NCBI GenBank assembly: GCA_050084985.1
Contig: JBITNC010000001.1
Coordinates: 60,512,001 to 60,576,000 of the forward strand
DNA length: 64,000 nucleotides
Source of the DNA: Nageia nagi
Lineage: Eukaryota; Pinophyta
Direction of reading: 5' to 3'
Shown here: one piece after another, positions 46,490-58,678 of the stretch
Layout: each line of letters starts with the position of its first letter
Position numbering within the stretch: the stretch's first letter is position 1
The notes under the pieces: generated by a model
Told to the model about the DNA's origin: nothing
Seen by the model: only the letters and a program-made list of their open reading frames with translations
Databases searched by the model: none
Program-made: the position numbers and the translations under genes

Positions 46490-49400
46490 TCATACTACAA
46501 GTAATGAGCAAGCTATACATATGAAACATTCAAGATACTAGTGAAAAACATATCAATTACAATATTATCAATGCAAATTATCTTTTTCATCAAGACATAC
46601 AATATGTTTTCCCAAGGATTACATTCAATTACAAATCACTTTTTGCATTATCAACATCAGGGATAAAATATATTTGATTGCAATGTTGTGGTAAAATATA
46701 AGGCTCTTTATTTTTAGGTAAAATGCACGTGGAGTTGATTTCAAGTAATCACTAGGTATATCATGCAATATTATTCTTCTATCAAGTGTGCCAAACCATT
46801 TACATTTAAATATCACACACTGAAATGACCTATAATACAATTGTATAATTTTTTAAATTTTTCCAACATATTTTAATTCTCCCTATCTCTTGAACTTGCA
46901 TGATTTTCTTGATCAAAATGAGCCATCACTCCATAATCAAATATTCTTCTTCTCTAATCATTCTTTTCTTTTCTAAAGTGTTGACCATATGCCCACATTG
47001 TAAGAAAGATAGTGCTTGTACATATTTACACAAAAATGTTGTTAGTGCTTGAACATATTTACACAAAAATTGAAGTTTTATAAAGTATTAATAAAAATAA
47101 TTACCTCAAACTTGCATCCTATAATGATATTTAATGCATTTTCATCATCTTCAACTATTTTTCCTCATGCATCTTGTTGTTTCATTTTAATTTCATTCTT
47201 CATCCATGACCTTGGACATTCTTGTGGCTAATTTTCCTCATATTTTTAATTAGACTAGATGTACCCCCTTTGATTATGTCTGCAAAACAAGGCATGTTCC
47301 TATTCAATTTCCCTTCTTTTAGTTTGGTACAACTCAATCCACTTTTCGCAACATGCATAATGCATCATGATAAATTGATTTATAAATTCATGAAGGTCAT
47401 AATTTGTAAATTCATAATACCATAATACAAACTTGTTAGCTAGTAATCAAGCATTTTTGCAATTTGTAAATCCAAAGTGTATGTACATATCTAAAACATA
47501 GTTAATACCTTTAACAAAATACAATATTCTACATTTTTCTAAGACCTCCCCTCTTAATTTCTCACTATCTTTGTTTGCATTCCACATCTTGGGCAAAAAA
47601 TGATCTATTTAGGATAGAAACTCACTTGCATAAAAAAATGATTCTTGGACAATGTATCCCTCACCTATAGATCCTTCTAGTCATGAATGTTTTCTAACAA
47701 ATCTCTTTAGCATTTTTAAAAATCTCTCCACAAAAAATATGTTTCTAGCAGTCATAACACCTACCATGTCAATATCATCTACTAGGTGGATCAATAGGTG
47801 CACTTGTATGTCCATAAAATTAGGTGGCAATTCTTTTTCTAATTTGTATACAATTTCAATAATATCTCTACACCATTGATCTATTGCAACCACATGTATC
47901 TCCTTTGAAGATAACCACTTATTCATAAAAATATAATATTATCAAAATATTGCATGTCAAAATGCATAAAATATTAGAAAATAAGAATAAACACATGTTA
48001 TATTATTTTTCATAAAGCCATACTATAACAAGACATACCTTAGAAATAATAATAGTCAATCGATTGCATGTCTAATATCAACAAGTAGACCCCCACATCC
48101 ATGAATTGCAATTGAAAAAATATGCTGCAAAAGGTATGAGCGTAAGTATAACAAGTATTTTTATTTTATGGAAAATGTGAAAAATATAATATGATATCAA
48201 TACCTTCATGAAGTTATGGTAATCATGAGTCTTGAATCTTGTGATTTTACCATCAACATTGAATACACTTATTAGAGATGATCCATAATTTGTTGGTGTT
48301 ATGATATTTTAAATAAGTTTGTGTAACTTTTTCACTTCATATTTTTTCATAAACCATGTTTCTTTAGGTACTTCTTTTCTTTCATCTTGATAGTAAGTTA
48401 TCCATAAAGATCTCATTTTCTTAATATCTTTTAAGTCTTTTCTCGTGGCATCAGAATTTGCTTCTTTACTTGTTGTATACTGATACAAATAAGTTGCAAC
48501 ATTATTTACAATATGCATAGGATCCATTAAATGTGTTACTAACAACTCCTTCCAATATTCCACTATATAAAATATTGACAATATGTTCATTCTTGAAAGC
48601 ATGCATCCAATATATAACAAATATTGTATATTTTCAAAATAATAAACATATTACAAATATATTGTACTGTATAATATTTCACTTGCTAGTAAATCATTTT
48701 TGCCAAGAATCATCTCATCATTTGACCCTAAAGTAGTACCTTTGTCACATTGTATTTTTTTAATATTTTCCACACATTCATGGTACTTTATGAACTAACT
48801 CATAGGAGTTTCATAAATAGGAATAGGGGTTTTATCTACTAGACCATAGGCTCCCTTTTTTCAAAAAATATGATCCATTGAAAAATATTTCCTATGGCCA
48901 ATATATTCCATCTTATTCATCTTACTTGAATATCTTGATTGAAGATTTTTTGCACATCGTAGATAAGCATGATAACCTTTTGTACAAATACCTATGATAA
49001 GTTTATTTAGAGAATGCATATCAATTAATATGATTATAAAAAATCAAATATACACATGTATATATGCATACTTGCATAAATATAAAGCCCTGGATAATCA
49101 TGTATAGTCCAACATAGTATGCCATAGCATTTGAATGACCTTTGATTGATAGATCTACTTATATCATACATTTGAACTCCTTTCCATAAGAGCTACAACT
49201 CATCAATTATTGGTTTAAGGTAGACATCCATGTGTTTAACCTATTTCAATATAAGGACTATAACAACCAACATCAAATACTCTTTTCTTATAGGCATCCA
49301 TAGAGGTATGTTATAATTGATTATAACAATAGGCCAACATGAATGAGTGGATGTTTGGTTTAAAAATAGATTAACACCATCCATTGCTAAACCCAATCTA

Positions 49401-50355
49401 ACAATCCTAGGTTCATCCTTAAATTTCTTGAACCACTTCTCGTTTATATATTTTATTACTTTACTATCTATAGGTATATGCAACACACCTTCTTCACTTC
49501 TATTTATTGCATGCCAATCCATTAACTCTGCAAGTGACTTATAATAGAATATTTGCATCAACTTGGGAAAGATTGGTTTTAAATGAACAACCTTAGTTGG
49601 AGTTTTTTTTTCCCCATTTCACTATATCATGATTCTTCACACTTTGTGCATTCAATCTTTGTATCATATTCTTCTCCTCTATACAATATGCAGTCATTAA
49701 TACATGCATGGTTTGAATTATACTCAACCCCTACACCCTTCATAATGACACGTGCTATTTTGCATGAATCTAGAATGACATTATCACTTGGAAATAATTT
49801 TTTTTTTAGTAACCTATAATACCAATTAAAAATAATTTATGTAGATAATTTTATTAAAATTAAAATATCATAAATTTAAATATTATAAAATAAAATAAAA
49901 TTCAAACCTTGAAAGATAATTGAAACTTGTATCTAACCATTGATATTTAGCTTTTATATTCATTAGAAGTAGGATCACAGATAATATAGTTATGTTTGTT
50001 CCTTCATACAATTTAGTTTTGGAATTATTATACATTTTATCCTTTCTAAATCATCATCTCTTTTATCACTATCTCTTTCGTCATCATCAACATGAACATA
50101 GAGGGACTCAAGCAAACCATCAATTCCATTTTCTTCATCAACATTATTATCAGCATCAACATCATGACCAATATTATCCTCTATTAATTCATCATCATCA
50201 GTACTTGAATCCCACATAGGTATTTTAATAGGAGCAATTAGATTTGGTTTAGATATAACCTTTGCATATTGCTCAGGGGTCCATGCTTTTTGTAGTATCT
50301 TTTTATCACTCCTACTTACATTATTTCGATGCAATGTTGGTGTAATAGTTATCAT
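46490..50355 (-). pseudogene. CACTA transposase, TNP2-type polyprotein (B)
   Basis: Read leftward. An acidic N-terminal segment (50355-49990, DDDELIEDNIGHDVDADNN) precedes a zinc region NDCILYRGEEYDTK...CTKCEESWY (about 49735-49620). The catalytic part 49561-49241 reads DWHAINRSEEGVLHIPIDS and PRIVRLGLAMDGVNLF, then LKPIIDELQLLWKGVQMYD (about 49215). YIGHRKYFS lies at about 48890 and WKELLVTHLMDPMHIVNNV at about 48555. DUF4218 follows (47926-47681: LEKELPPNFMDIQVHLLIHL) and DUF4216 (46840-46560: CVIFKCKWFGTLD). Order and motifs match plant TNP2/TnpD proteins, which cut and join CACTA ends. Stops and possible introns interrupt it; not functional as it stands. Confidence 0.85.
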
Positions 50356-52165
50356 TCTTGATTGGTAACTATGAATATTTATTTTCTACAAAATAAGTTG
50401 TTACAAACCATTGATTTAGAATATAAAAAATAAAGTGTAACAAGTGCAAAGTAATTTGATAAATCCATTGATACACAAGTTTCATACATATAATTTGAAT
50501 ATACATTCATACAAATTGATCATCAATACATATAATTTGAATATAAATACATAAAAATTTAAACATCCATTCATACACAAATAATATAATAATTTTTATT
50601 TTTATTTTTTGGATTTTGGTCCTAGACTAATTATTACATTTTTATCATCTCCTAACTCCAAAGTTTATGCCTTATGTGCCAAAGTAGGTATCCTATAACT
50701 ATAGTGAGCTAGTATCTCATCACCAATATTAAGAGTTTTAATAAGAACAATAACTATATAATTATTCATTTTTCTACCCACAAAGTCTTATTTATCATTA
50801 GTATGTTGGTGAAATTCATAATTTGGTGCCCATTCTTCACCTACATAACTATTTATGTACCTAACTATGTTTCCTTGTATTTTTGGTCAACCATCAATGT
50901 ATAAGCATTTTTACTGCTATGGAGGTGGAATATTGGTAGCATTTTCATATAATCCATATGTGTACCTACTATACATATATCTCACTAATTATCTCCAAAT
51001 CATTGCTATATAAAATGGCCCACAAAATGGCATCAATGGCACTATCTCAGAACCTAGAGTAACAACCAAAGTGCTATATATAAATAAACTATATATAGAG
51101 AACATTTCAAATGGTTTGATTATGTATTAATGACCATAATAATGAAATATTTCATAAGCCTTTGGAAAAGTTATTTAGTTGACCATGCACCATATGCCCC
51201 ATGATCATATGTATATTAAATCTAAGTTATAGCTTTGGTGGCATGCACATCAAACCTAAATCATGAACATCCTCCTCTTGTAGATAAAATGGTTGATCAC
51301 ATGCATCCTTTGCTAATTGATCATGAAGCCACTTTTGAAATCTTATTCTTGTAGGAATCTTTCTAACTTCATCTATCAATGGACCTACACATTATTTTGG
51401 ATTCATCTTCTAGATCTACATATTGATTTTATTTAGTTTTATTTTATATCATTAAATATATAATAATATAAAAACAAAATCAATATTGATCAATTAATTA
51501 CCTCATGAGAATCATCATATTTTGATGACAATGATGCATCATTGATCCTTTACACATTTTATTCTTGCAACATTAGCAATAAAATAAAGTTAAATATTGT
51601 AAATAATATCATGCATGAAAATGATAGTTTATATGATCTTCCTTTTTTAACTACATCTTACATAATAACATTATCTTACCTTGTCCTCATCTAATGAAAC
51701 ATCACTCCTCCTCATGGTATGTCTAGGAAATATATTAGAATTTGAATTAGATGACACATCACTCCTCAGCCTCCTACTAATTAGTATAGGAAAATCCTCT
51801 AAATCAGATGACACATCACTCCTAGCAACTCTTTAACATTGAGGTATTGGCATCTAAATATCTGAATCTAATGATACATAACTCCTCCTCCACCTTGGTG
51901 GTATTGTATAAGCTAATTAGTCACTAACATATTTTACAATTTAAAGAAAAAAAGAGATTATTACATGAATAATAATAATCTATAAATATTTTTATCTTAG
52001 AATTAGAATTATTAAAGAAATAAAAAAATTTCAACTCCAAATATAAAATGATCATATACATTCTATGCAATAGACGACACATCATCAATCGAAGTTTTTT
52101 AGGAGTTATCATTATGGGTAGATAAAATAGATAATATACAAGTGCTTTTAGAATAAAATATCCTT
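50356..52165 (-). other. Upstream part of CACTA B transposase region
   Basis: Only remnants of frames on the minus strand, such as VRKIPTRIRFQKWLHDQLAKDACDQPFYLQEEDVHD-like sequence near 51370-51260. No domain recognised. Between about 51700 and 51900 a short repeat of GATGACACATCACTCCTC appears four times (see separate entry). Could be the promoter and first exons of the transposase. Confidence 0.4.
51695..51900. repeat. Short dispersed repeat around ACATCACTCCTC
   Basis: GAAACATCACTCCTCC, GATGACACATCACTCCTC, GATGACACATCACTCCTA and GATACATAACTCCTCC recur at spacings of about 50-65 bases, each preceded by a TCTAA/GAATTAGA context. On the minus strand they encode a repeated SDVSS-like peptide, so this may be a coding repeat or regulatory motif. 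Confidence 0.5.
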
Positions 52166-52169
52166 CTTT

Positions 52170-54260
52170 TATTACAAGTCAATTCCTAACACTAACACTA
52201 ACCCTAACACTTACCCTAACCTTAACCCTAATTCAATTCCTAATTGCTAACCTAAACCCTAATTCTTAGCCATTAATGTTAACCCTAACTAATAACCTAA
52301 ACACTAATAACCCTAACTCTAATCTTAATGCTAACCCTAACCTAACCTTAATGTTAATCCTAACTCTAACATTAATGCTAACCCTAATTGTAAGCTTAAC
52401 CACTAATAACCCAAACCATTAACCCTAACACTAACCCTAACCTAACCACTAATGCTAACATAAGCCCTAACCTGACCACCAAACCTAACCCTAACCCTAA
52501 ACACTAAGTATGTACCTTAACTCTAACACTAACCTTAACCCTAACCATAAACCATAACCCTAACCCTAACCTTAACCCTAATTAGTAACCCTAACCTTGA
52601 TCACTAAGTACCATAATGTTAACCCTAACACTAAGTTTAATCCTAACCCTAACTTAATTCCTAATTGATAACCTAAACCCTAATTCCTAGCCTTTAATGC
52701 TAACCCTAAATTCAACCTTAACACTAACCCTAATAGGAATCCTTACCACTAATAACCCAAACCATTAACCCTAATGCTAACTCTAACCTAACCACTAACC
52801 CTAACTTTAACCCTAATCACTAATTACTTACCCTAACTCTAACCTTAACCCTACCCACTAACCATAACCATGACCACTAAGTACCTGAATGTTAATGCTA
52901 ACCTTAACACTAACCCTAACCCTAACCCTAGCCTTAACTCCTAACCATTAATGCTAACCCTAAATAGTAAGCTTAACCCTAACCATTAAACCTCACATTA
53001 ACCCTAAGATTAAGCACTAATTAAGTACCCTAATGCTAATGCTAACACAAATCCTAACTACTAGCCATTAATGTTAATCCTAACCATAAACCCTAACCCT
53101 AACCTTGACCACTAAGTACCCTAACATTAACCCTAACACTAACTCTAACCCTAACCCTAACCACTAAGTACCCTAACATTAACCCTAATACTAACTTTAA
53201 CCCTAACCCTAACTCAATTCTTAATTGCTAATCTAAACCCTAACTCCTAGCCATTATCATTAACCCTAACCACTAACGCTAACTCTAACCTTTATGTTAA
53301 CCCTAACTTAACCTTAATGCTAACCTTGATAGTAATCCTTATCAATAATAAACCAAACCATTAACCCTAATTGTAACTCTAACCTAACCATTAACCCTAA
53401 CCCTAACCACTAATTATGTACCCTAACTCTAACCTTAACCCTAACCATTAACCCTAACCATAACCCTACCCACTAACCATATTCCTAACCACTAAGTACC
53501 CTAACTCTAACATGAACCTTAACACTAACCCTAACACTAACTCCTAACCATTAATGTTAACCCTAAACACTAAGTTTGACCCTAACCATTAACCCTAACC
53601 TTAAGCACTATTAAGTACCCTAACACTAACCCTAACCCTAACTCCTAACCATTAATGCTAACCCTATGCTTCACCACTAAGTACCCTAACATTAACCCTA
53701 ATGCTAACTCTAACCCTAACCCTAACTCAATTCCTAATTGCTAACCTAAACCTTAACTCCTAGCTATTAATGCTAACTCTAAATCTAACCTAACCTTAAC
53801 GCTAACCCTAATAGTAACCCTAACCACTAATAACCCTAACACTAACTCTAACCTAACCAATAACCCTAACCCTAACTCTAACCTTAACCCTAAACATTAA
53901 CCCTAACCCTACCCATTAACCATAAGCTTGACCACTAAGTACCCTAACACTAATGCTAACTTTAACACTAACCCTAACCCTAACTCCTAAGCATTGATGC
54001 TAACCCTAAACACTAAGCCTAACCCTAACATTAATCCTAACCTTGAGCACTAAGTACCCTAATGCTAATGCTAACCTAAACCCTATCTCCTATCCATTAA
54101 TGCTAACCCTAATTAATAACCATAACCAATAACATTAACTCTAATCTTAATTATAACACTAACCTAACCTTAGTGCTAACACTAACTCTAACCTTAATGC
54201 TAACCCTAATCACTAACCCTAACCCAATTCCTAGTTGCTAACCCAAACCCTAATTACTAA
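52170..54260. repeat. Telomere-like CCCTAA array with higher-order repeat
   Basis: About 2.1 kb dominated by CCCTAA, CACTAA, CTCTAA and similar hexamers, with runs of two or three perfect CCCTAA units. A marker with AATTCCTAATTGCTAACC recurs at 52235, 52656, 53216, 53729 and 54226 (with small changes), giving a higher-order period of about 420-560 bp. The base unit is hexameric (TTAGGG type), not the 7-bp TTTAGGG of most plant telomeres. It lies inside CACTA B between the two gene regions, so it is an internal satellite and not a chromosome end. Confidence 0.9.
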
Positions 54261-56171
54261 CTCAAAGAATAATGATTTTAACTTAAAATTTTGATTTTTT
54301 ATTTTGTTTTTGATTTGGAAACAAGTTTTCATCCTTTTTTGCATTGGATTACACCAAAAATTATAAAAAAAGAAAAGTAGGGCTACTTGTCACTTTCCCC
54401 AAACCCTTTTCTTGGTGATAGAAGATACAAAACTTGATTTCCAAAGGGAGAGCACCAAGTAAGTTCCCTTCTAGCTAATTTCATTCAATTCTAACTCGAT
54501 TTATACCTAATTTCACTCGATTCTAACTTGTTTTTTCATTTTTTTGGCATGTTTACTCAAATGGTTTTGCATTTTGTGGGAGAAAAAAGTGTTTCTTGGA
54601 AATTCCTTTGCGTTATTCCTAATTTTCACAAGGTATATAGATTCTTCTATTTTTCAATTTCCCATGAATTTACACTAAAAAATTTAGGGTTTTTAGAATT
54701 CTCATGAATTTACACTAAAAAAATAAGTGTTTTTGGAATTCTCTCTAAATTTTGATTATATACTATCAACAATGCATGCTAAAATTGAAAGTTAATTCCA
54801 TATGTTAGGTTTTTCTGAATTCCCCATAAATGTTTTGAATTTCCCATAAAGTTAATTTCATATGCTAGGGTTTTTTGAATTCCTCATCAGTAATGCAACA
54901 AAAAAATAAAAAATGTACCAAGAAATTGAAACAAATTCTCTACATTGTACCATAAATGAAGTGTCAATAAAAATAGGGACATACCTTTGAAAATCTTAAC
55001 TTTGAAACTCTTCCTTGTTCTCCAAAAACTTATTTTTTGCTACTAATTTCTGAAACTCTTCTTATGTTCTAAGAAGATGCTTCTTAAACTAAGAATTCCA
55101 CAATACTTGCTAACTTAATTGATTCTAGTAAATTAAATATTATTCATCAAATTTAGTTAATTTAGTAAATTAAACACAATTTATTAAATTTAGTTAATAT
55201 CTTCTTAAAACTTGTTAATGAAACATCTTTTCAAAAAGTTATCTTTTAAATTAATTATTTTACTAGTAAGCTTTTCAATTTATATCAAGTAGAATTTGAT
55301 TGAACTTATTTGCAATATTTTAGTTAAATTTTTAATGAAGTATTCAAATTAACTTGGGTTAAATTTTGTGAAGATATTTATAAATAATCAATTCTAACTT
55401 AGTGTGGATTGCATCTTTCAAAACCATTAATACTCCTAATTCCTCTCATGCTCAAGATAAAAAGCTACCATGTAGGTCATATGATCATGGAGGATGGATA
55501 TTATTGCACACATAATATGACACAAGTATTTATAGCACTACAATCATAAAGTAGGTAAACATCCACTTTAAACATGAGCTTTAATATATATTGACCAACA
55601 AAATGATATGCAATCATAGTAGGCTAGAGTGTTACTATCTCTAATGGATATTAAATTTAAAATATAACCTCAATAATCTCTAAAAATCTTGCTGATCAAA
55701 TCCTATAAGCTCTCCAATATTCTCTAGCCTCAACAATAACTAAAAAATTACCAAAACTTATCAATGACCCTTCCACTAGCTTTCTCATGAAGTTTTAACT
55801 TTTATTCCTCTATCTTTTTGAATAAATAACATCATATAATTTGTGTTCTAGCAAGATATATATTAGCTAGGGCCCTTGCACCATTCTCTAGTAGGTGTTT
55901 GCAAATGCCTTGTATTTGTTATAAAAACGTAAATTATCGAAGATAAGGATAACCATTATATAATTATGTAAGATACGAAAGGAACAATTGTGCTTCTCAT
56001 CATTTCCAAGTTAAGAAAGTCTATTTATTAAGGCCCTTGAACCATTCTCTAGTAGGTGTTTGCAAATGCCTTCTATCTAGATCATCCTACACATTTGTGT
56101 GCTTATGCTGTTATTTAGTGAATGATGTTATATATTAATTAGTAATGTATTTTGATGTTATTTAGTAAATA
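54261..56171. other. Non-coding segment of CACTA B
   Basis: AT-rich, no gene recognised. Two imperfect copies of ATTTACACTAAAAAA lie at about 54670 and 54710. A 41-bp direct repeat lies at 55871 and 56032. Sequence upstream of the candidate plus-strand gene, so a promoter could be here; none is identifiable. Confidence 0.5.
55871..56072 (+). repeat. Near-identical 41-bp direct repeat
   Basis: Copies begin GGCCCTTG at 55871 and 56032 and end TGCAAATGCCTT. They differ at one base and are 161 bp apart. Such identity is unusual in this decayed region. Confidence 0.8.
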
Positions 56172-56560
56172 TTGGTGTTATATCTCTCATTTTGTTTACT
56201 TTCTTCTATTGATCACCATTTACCACATATGGAGTGCAAAAAGAAGGGTGATAAAGATAAAGGCAAAAGAAAATCAAAAGAAAAGGATACAGAAAAAGAG
56301 AAAGATGAAATTACAAAAATAAAAAAATACTTCAAAGTATTCATATGTATCATTTAATATCAACATAGTTTTAAATTATACTATATATATTTCATTGAAT
56401 AGGAAATGTAATCACTAATTTTTTTAATTTATTGAACAAACAAGGAAGTTAAATGGGGTTGTTGAATATTGTAAACATATGTTTAGCCAAGATGAGTTGA
56501 TGTTGATTGTTGGGGGTGACAAGGCTAGAGAAGCATCGCAAAGATATGGCATCACTCATT
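56172..56560 (+). pseudogene. Candidate 5' exons of a CACTA B plus-strand gene
   Basis: From about 56228 the frame reads MECKKKGDKDKGKRKSKEK, a Lys/Glu-rich N-terminus. After a possible intron, a second piece at about 56453-56560 reads GVVEYCKHMFSQDELMLIVGG and DKAREASQRYGITH. It is cut at 56560 by a retroelement. Plant CACTA elements often encode a second protein (TnpA-like) besides TNP2; assignment here is inference from position only. Confidence 0.4.
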
Positions 56561-56876
56561 TGAGAGAACCATAATGTTCTATATTACTCATAAAAATGAG
56601 TTACATATATAGGCTTTGTGAGCCATTACAAGACAAGCTAAATGGTTGAGATGCAATATTCTCACACCATAACAAATATCACAAATAGCACACCTATGTG
56701 AACTACAAGACAATAAGTGATGCCTATCCTAAAAAATAGGCTAAGTATGGAATATGGTCAACATAGACCAAATATTCCTCACAAGCTAATATTAATACTT
56801 TAGGAAATACTCTTAGTCCTAATTAATTAATCCTAATAACTTAAGACTTAGGGATATGTAGGGTATAATTCCAACA
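56561..56876 (-). repeat. 3' LTR of a minus-strand retroelement
   Basis: 316 bp. On the minus strand it runs TGTTGGAATTAT...GGTTCTCTCA (TG...CA) and is preceded by a purine tract AAAGGGGAGAA (plus strand 56877-56887). A TATA-like TATATATG lies on the minus strand near 56615. No matching 5' LTR exists to the right within the window, so the element is truncated or incomplete there. The left flank would be TCATT. Confidence 0.7.
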
Positions 56877-56887
56877 TTCTCCCCTTT
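56877..56887 (-). other. Polypurine tract of the 56.6-kb retroelement
   Basis: Minus strand AAAGGGGAGAA directly abutting TGTTGG. It supports the 3' LTR call. Confidence 0.65.
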
Positions 56888-56914
56888 GATGCTAAGTAAC
56901 TCATGCAAGAGTTC

Positions 56915-57569
56915 TTAAGCATCACAAAGTTGGAAGAAACATAACCTTTTTCGTTTCCTCCAATCATACAAAAGAAAATCAAAATTTTCAAGAAATAAGT
57001 GGTGGCACTCCTTCCACTTGTTGTATGGAGTTTTCTTCATTGTTGTTGATGTTGCTCCTTCATTGAGTGCCTCCTTTTGTTGAGTAGCTCCCCCTTCAAC
57101 AAAATTCTCTCCATATGTGATCTTAATCAACCACTCTCTTTCATCTCTTGGATGGTCTTCAAACCATTCTTGTAGTGGCATTCCATCAATGTTATAAGTA
57201 TTGGTTTTTAAGAACCAATCTCTCTCACAATGGTGTTTGAACCATTCTTTCATCTCTCTCTCATTTTTTATATGGTTTAAACCATGTTTGCAAGTAGTCA
57301 TTTGCTCTTGCATTCATTACATCATAGCATACTCCACATGAGTATGTTCTCATCATTTCACAATAATCATTATACCACACTACTCTCTCACAAATGTCTA
57401 CACACACTTTGAGACAATACATAGCCACACATTGGCTAATTACATATGCAACTTTGAGTTGCTCCTCACACAAATTATCACTCCAAATATCACACCTAAC
57501 TAAGGTTTTACATTCTTCATTTGGATCCATATGATCCAAGTCTTCAATCTTCATCATTGTCTTCATCAC
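56915..57569 (-). pseudogene. C-terminal continuation of acidic ORF, frameshifted
   Basis: Two overlapping frames (57569-57261 and 57313-56915) continue from the acidic ORF. The upper one starts MMKTMMKIEDLDHMDPNEE in a frame just overlapping its stop, so one frameshift near 57570 is likely. It is Cys-rich (CDIWSDNLCEE, YCLKVCVDIC), then the lower frame has repeated W-F/W-L blocks (EWFKHHCERDWF, EWFEDHPRDEREWL). No domain recognised. Confidence 0.45.
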
Positions 57570-58678
57570 AAGAAGACTATCTTCAAGGTTTCTTTAATGA
57601 AACCATCTTCATGCCATGTTTCCTCCAAAGTTATTTCAACTTGAGGATTCTTCAACCTGTTTTCACAAAACAAATCATTAGTATAAAAATATCTTTCACC
57701 TCCAATGGTGATCTCCTTTGTGCTTTTTTCTTCTTCACAAAGTACTATCTCACTATTCTTTCTCTCCTCCTTGAGATATACTTTGTCATTCACTCTTGGT
57801 GAGTGATCTTCTTGCATGAACATGGAGTTTATAGCCTCCATTTCTTCTTCATCAATGACCTCTCTAAGATCATCATCCCATATTGTCTTCATAAGACAAT
57901 CATCATGTGCCTCCTCCATGAAGCATTCCTCATCTTCTCCTCTCTTCTCAATAAGAAGAAGATTCTCACATACACTCTCCTCCTTGAGAGTTTCTTCTTG
58001 GTGATCTTCACATTGGGTGTCTTCACCATCAATTTGAGTAATGGAATCATCATCACATATGATTTGAGCCTTGTCTTCATTCACTCCATGTGAGTGAGTT
58101 TCATCTACTCCATGTGAGTAGTTTTCAGCCATGGAACACTCCTCCTCAAGGGTGTTTTCATCTTGTTCTTTATCAAAAAATAACTCTTGCCAACATTGGG
58201 TTGAATCCTCCTCATTCTCCTCCATGAGAATGACTTCTTTAGTTTGTGCCTCCACCATGGAGCACTCTTCATATGGCTGGATGGTGTCCTTTAATGAACA
58301 CTCTTCAAATGTCTCCTCCATGAGACATGCATCATCACAAGGCCAATCTAATTCCTCTCCAAGGAATTCTCCTTCATAGTTTTCATCATATGTGTCTTCA
58401 ATAGACATATCACCAAGCATGTAAACAACTCTCACAGGTTCACTTTCATCTTCAGCACATGGGTCATCTTGATGCCCTCCAAACATGTAAAGTTCCTCTT
58501 CACCAATAAGAGCCTTTTTTGAATTCAAGGTGACCTTGCACAGTGTATCCCAGAATTCAAACTTATCCTCTCTTTCCTGGATAGTAACAATTGGACCCTG
58601 GGGTCTCTCATACCTTACTACTTGGTGTGCAGAAGCATGTGCTACTATAGCCATTGCTTCAGCTCGTATTCGAGCCAT
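57566..58678 (-). CDS. Acidic 370-codon ORF, unknown function
   Basis: The longest open frame in the window and one of few without stops. The first roughly 16 codons (MARIRAEAMAIVAHASA) belong to the captured GTE-like segment that runs in from upstream. The rest is strongly Asp/Glu-rich with Cys and Met (EEECSMAENYSHGVDETHSH, HSHGVNEDKAQ), including short internal repeats of EECS and SHGVxE. It has no known domain, membrane segment or signal peptide that I can see. Its GC content is higher than that of its surroundings. It may be the resident ORF of the retroelement that ends at 56561. The start codon is uncertain because the frame is open upstream of the Met. Confidence 0.5.
   Translation of the reverse strand: MARIRAEAMAIVAHASAHQVVRYERPQGPIVTIQEREDKFEFWDTLCKVTLNSKKALIGEEELYMFGGHQDDPCAEDESEPVRVVYMLGDMSIEDTYDENYEGEFLGEELDWPCDDACLMEETFEECSLKDTIQPYEECSMVEAQTKEVILMEENEEDSTQCWQELFFDKEQDENTLEEECSMAENYSHGVDETHSHGVNEDKAQIICDDDSITQIDGEDTQCEDHQEETLKEESVCENLLLIEKRGEDEECFMEEAHDDCLMKTIWDDDLREVIDEEEMEAINSMFMQEDHSPRVNDKVYLKEERKNSEIVLCEEEKSTKEITIGGERYFYTNDLFCENRLKNPQVEITLEETWHEDGFIKETLKIVFL

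Noticed and set aside
52170-54260. True chromosome end or organellar origin
   Set aside because: The array is degenerate, has a higher-order period, and is enclosed on both sides by one CACTA element with a matching target duplication.
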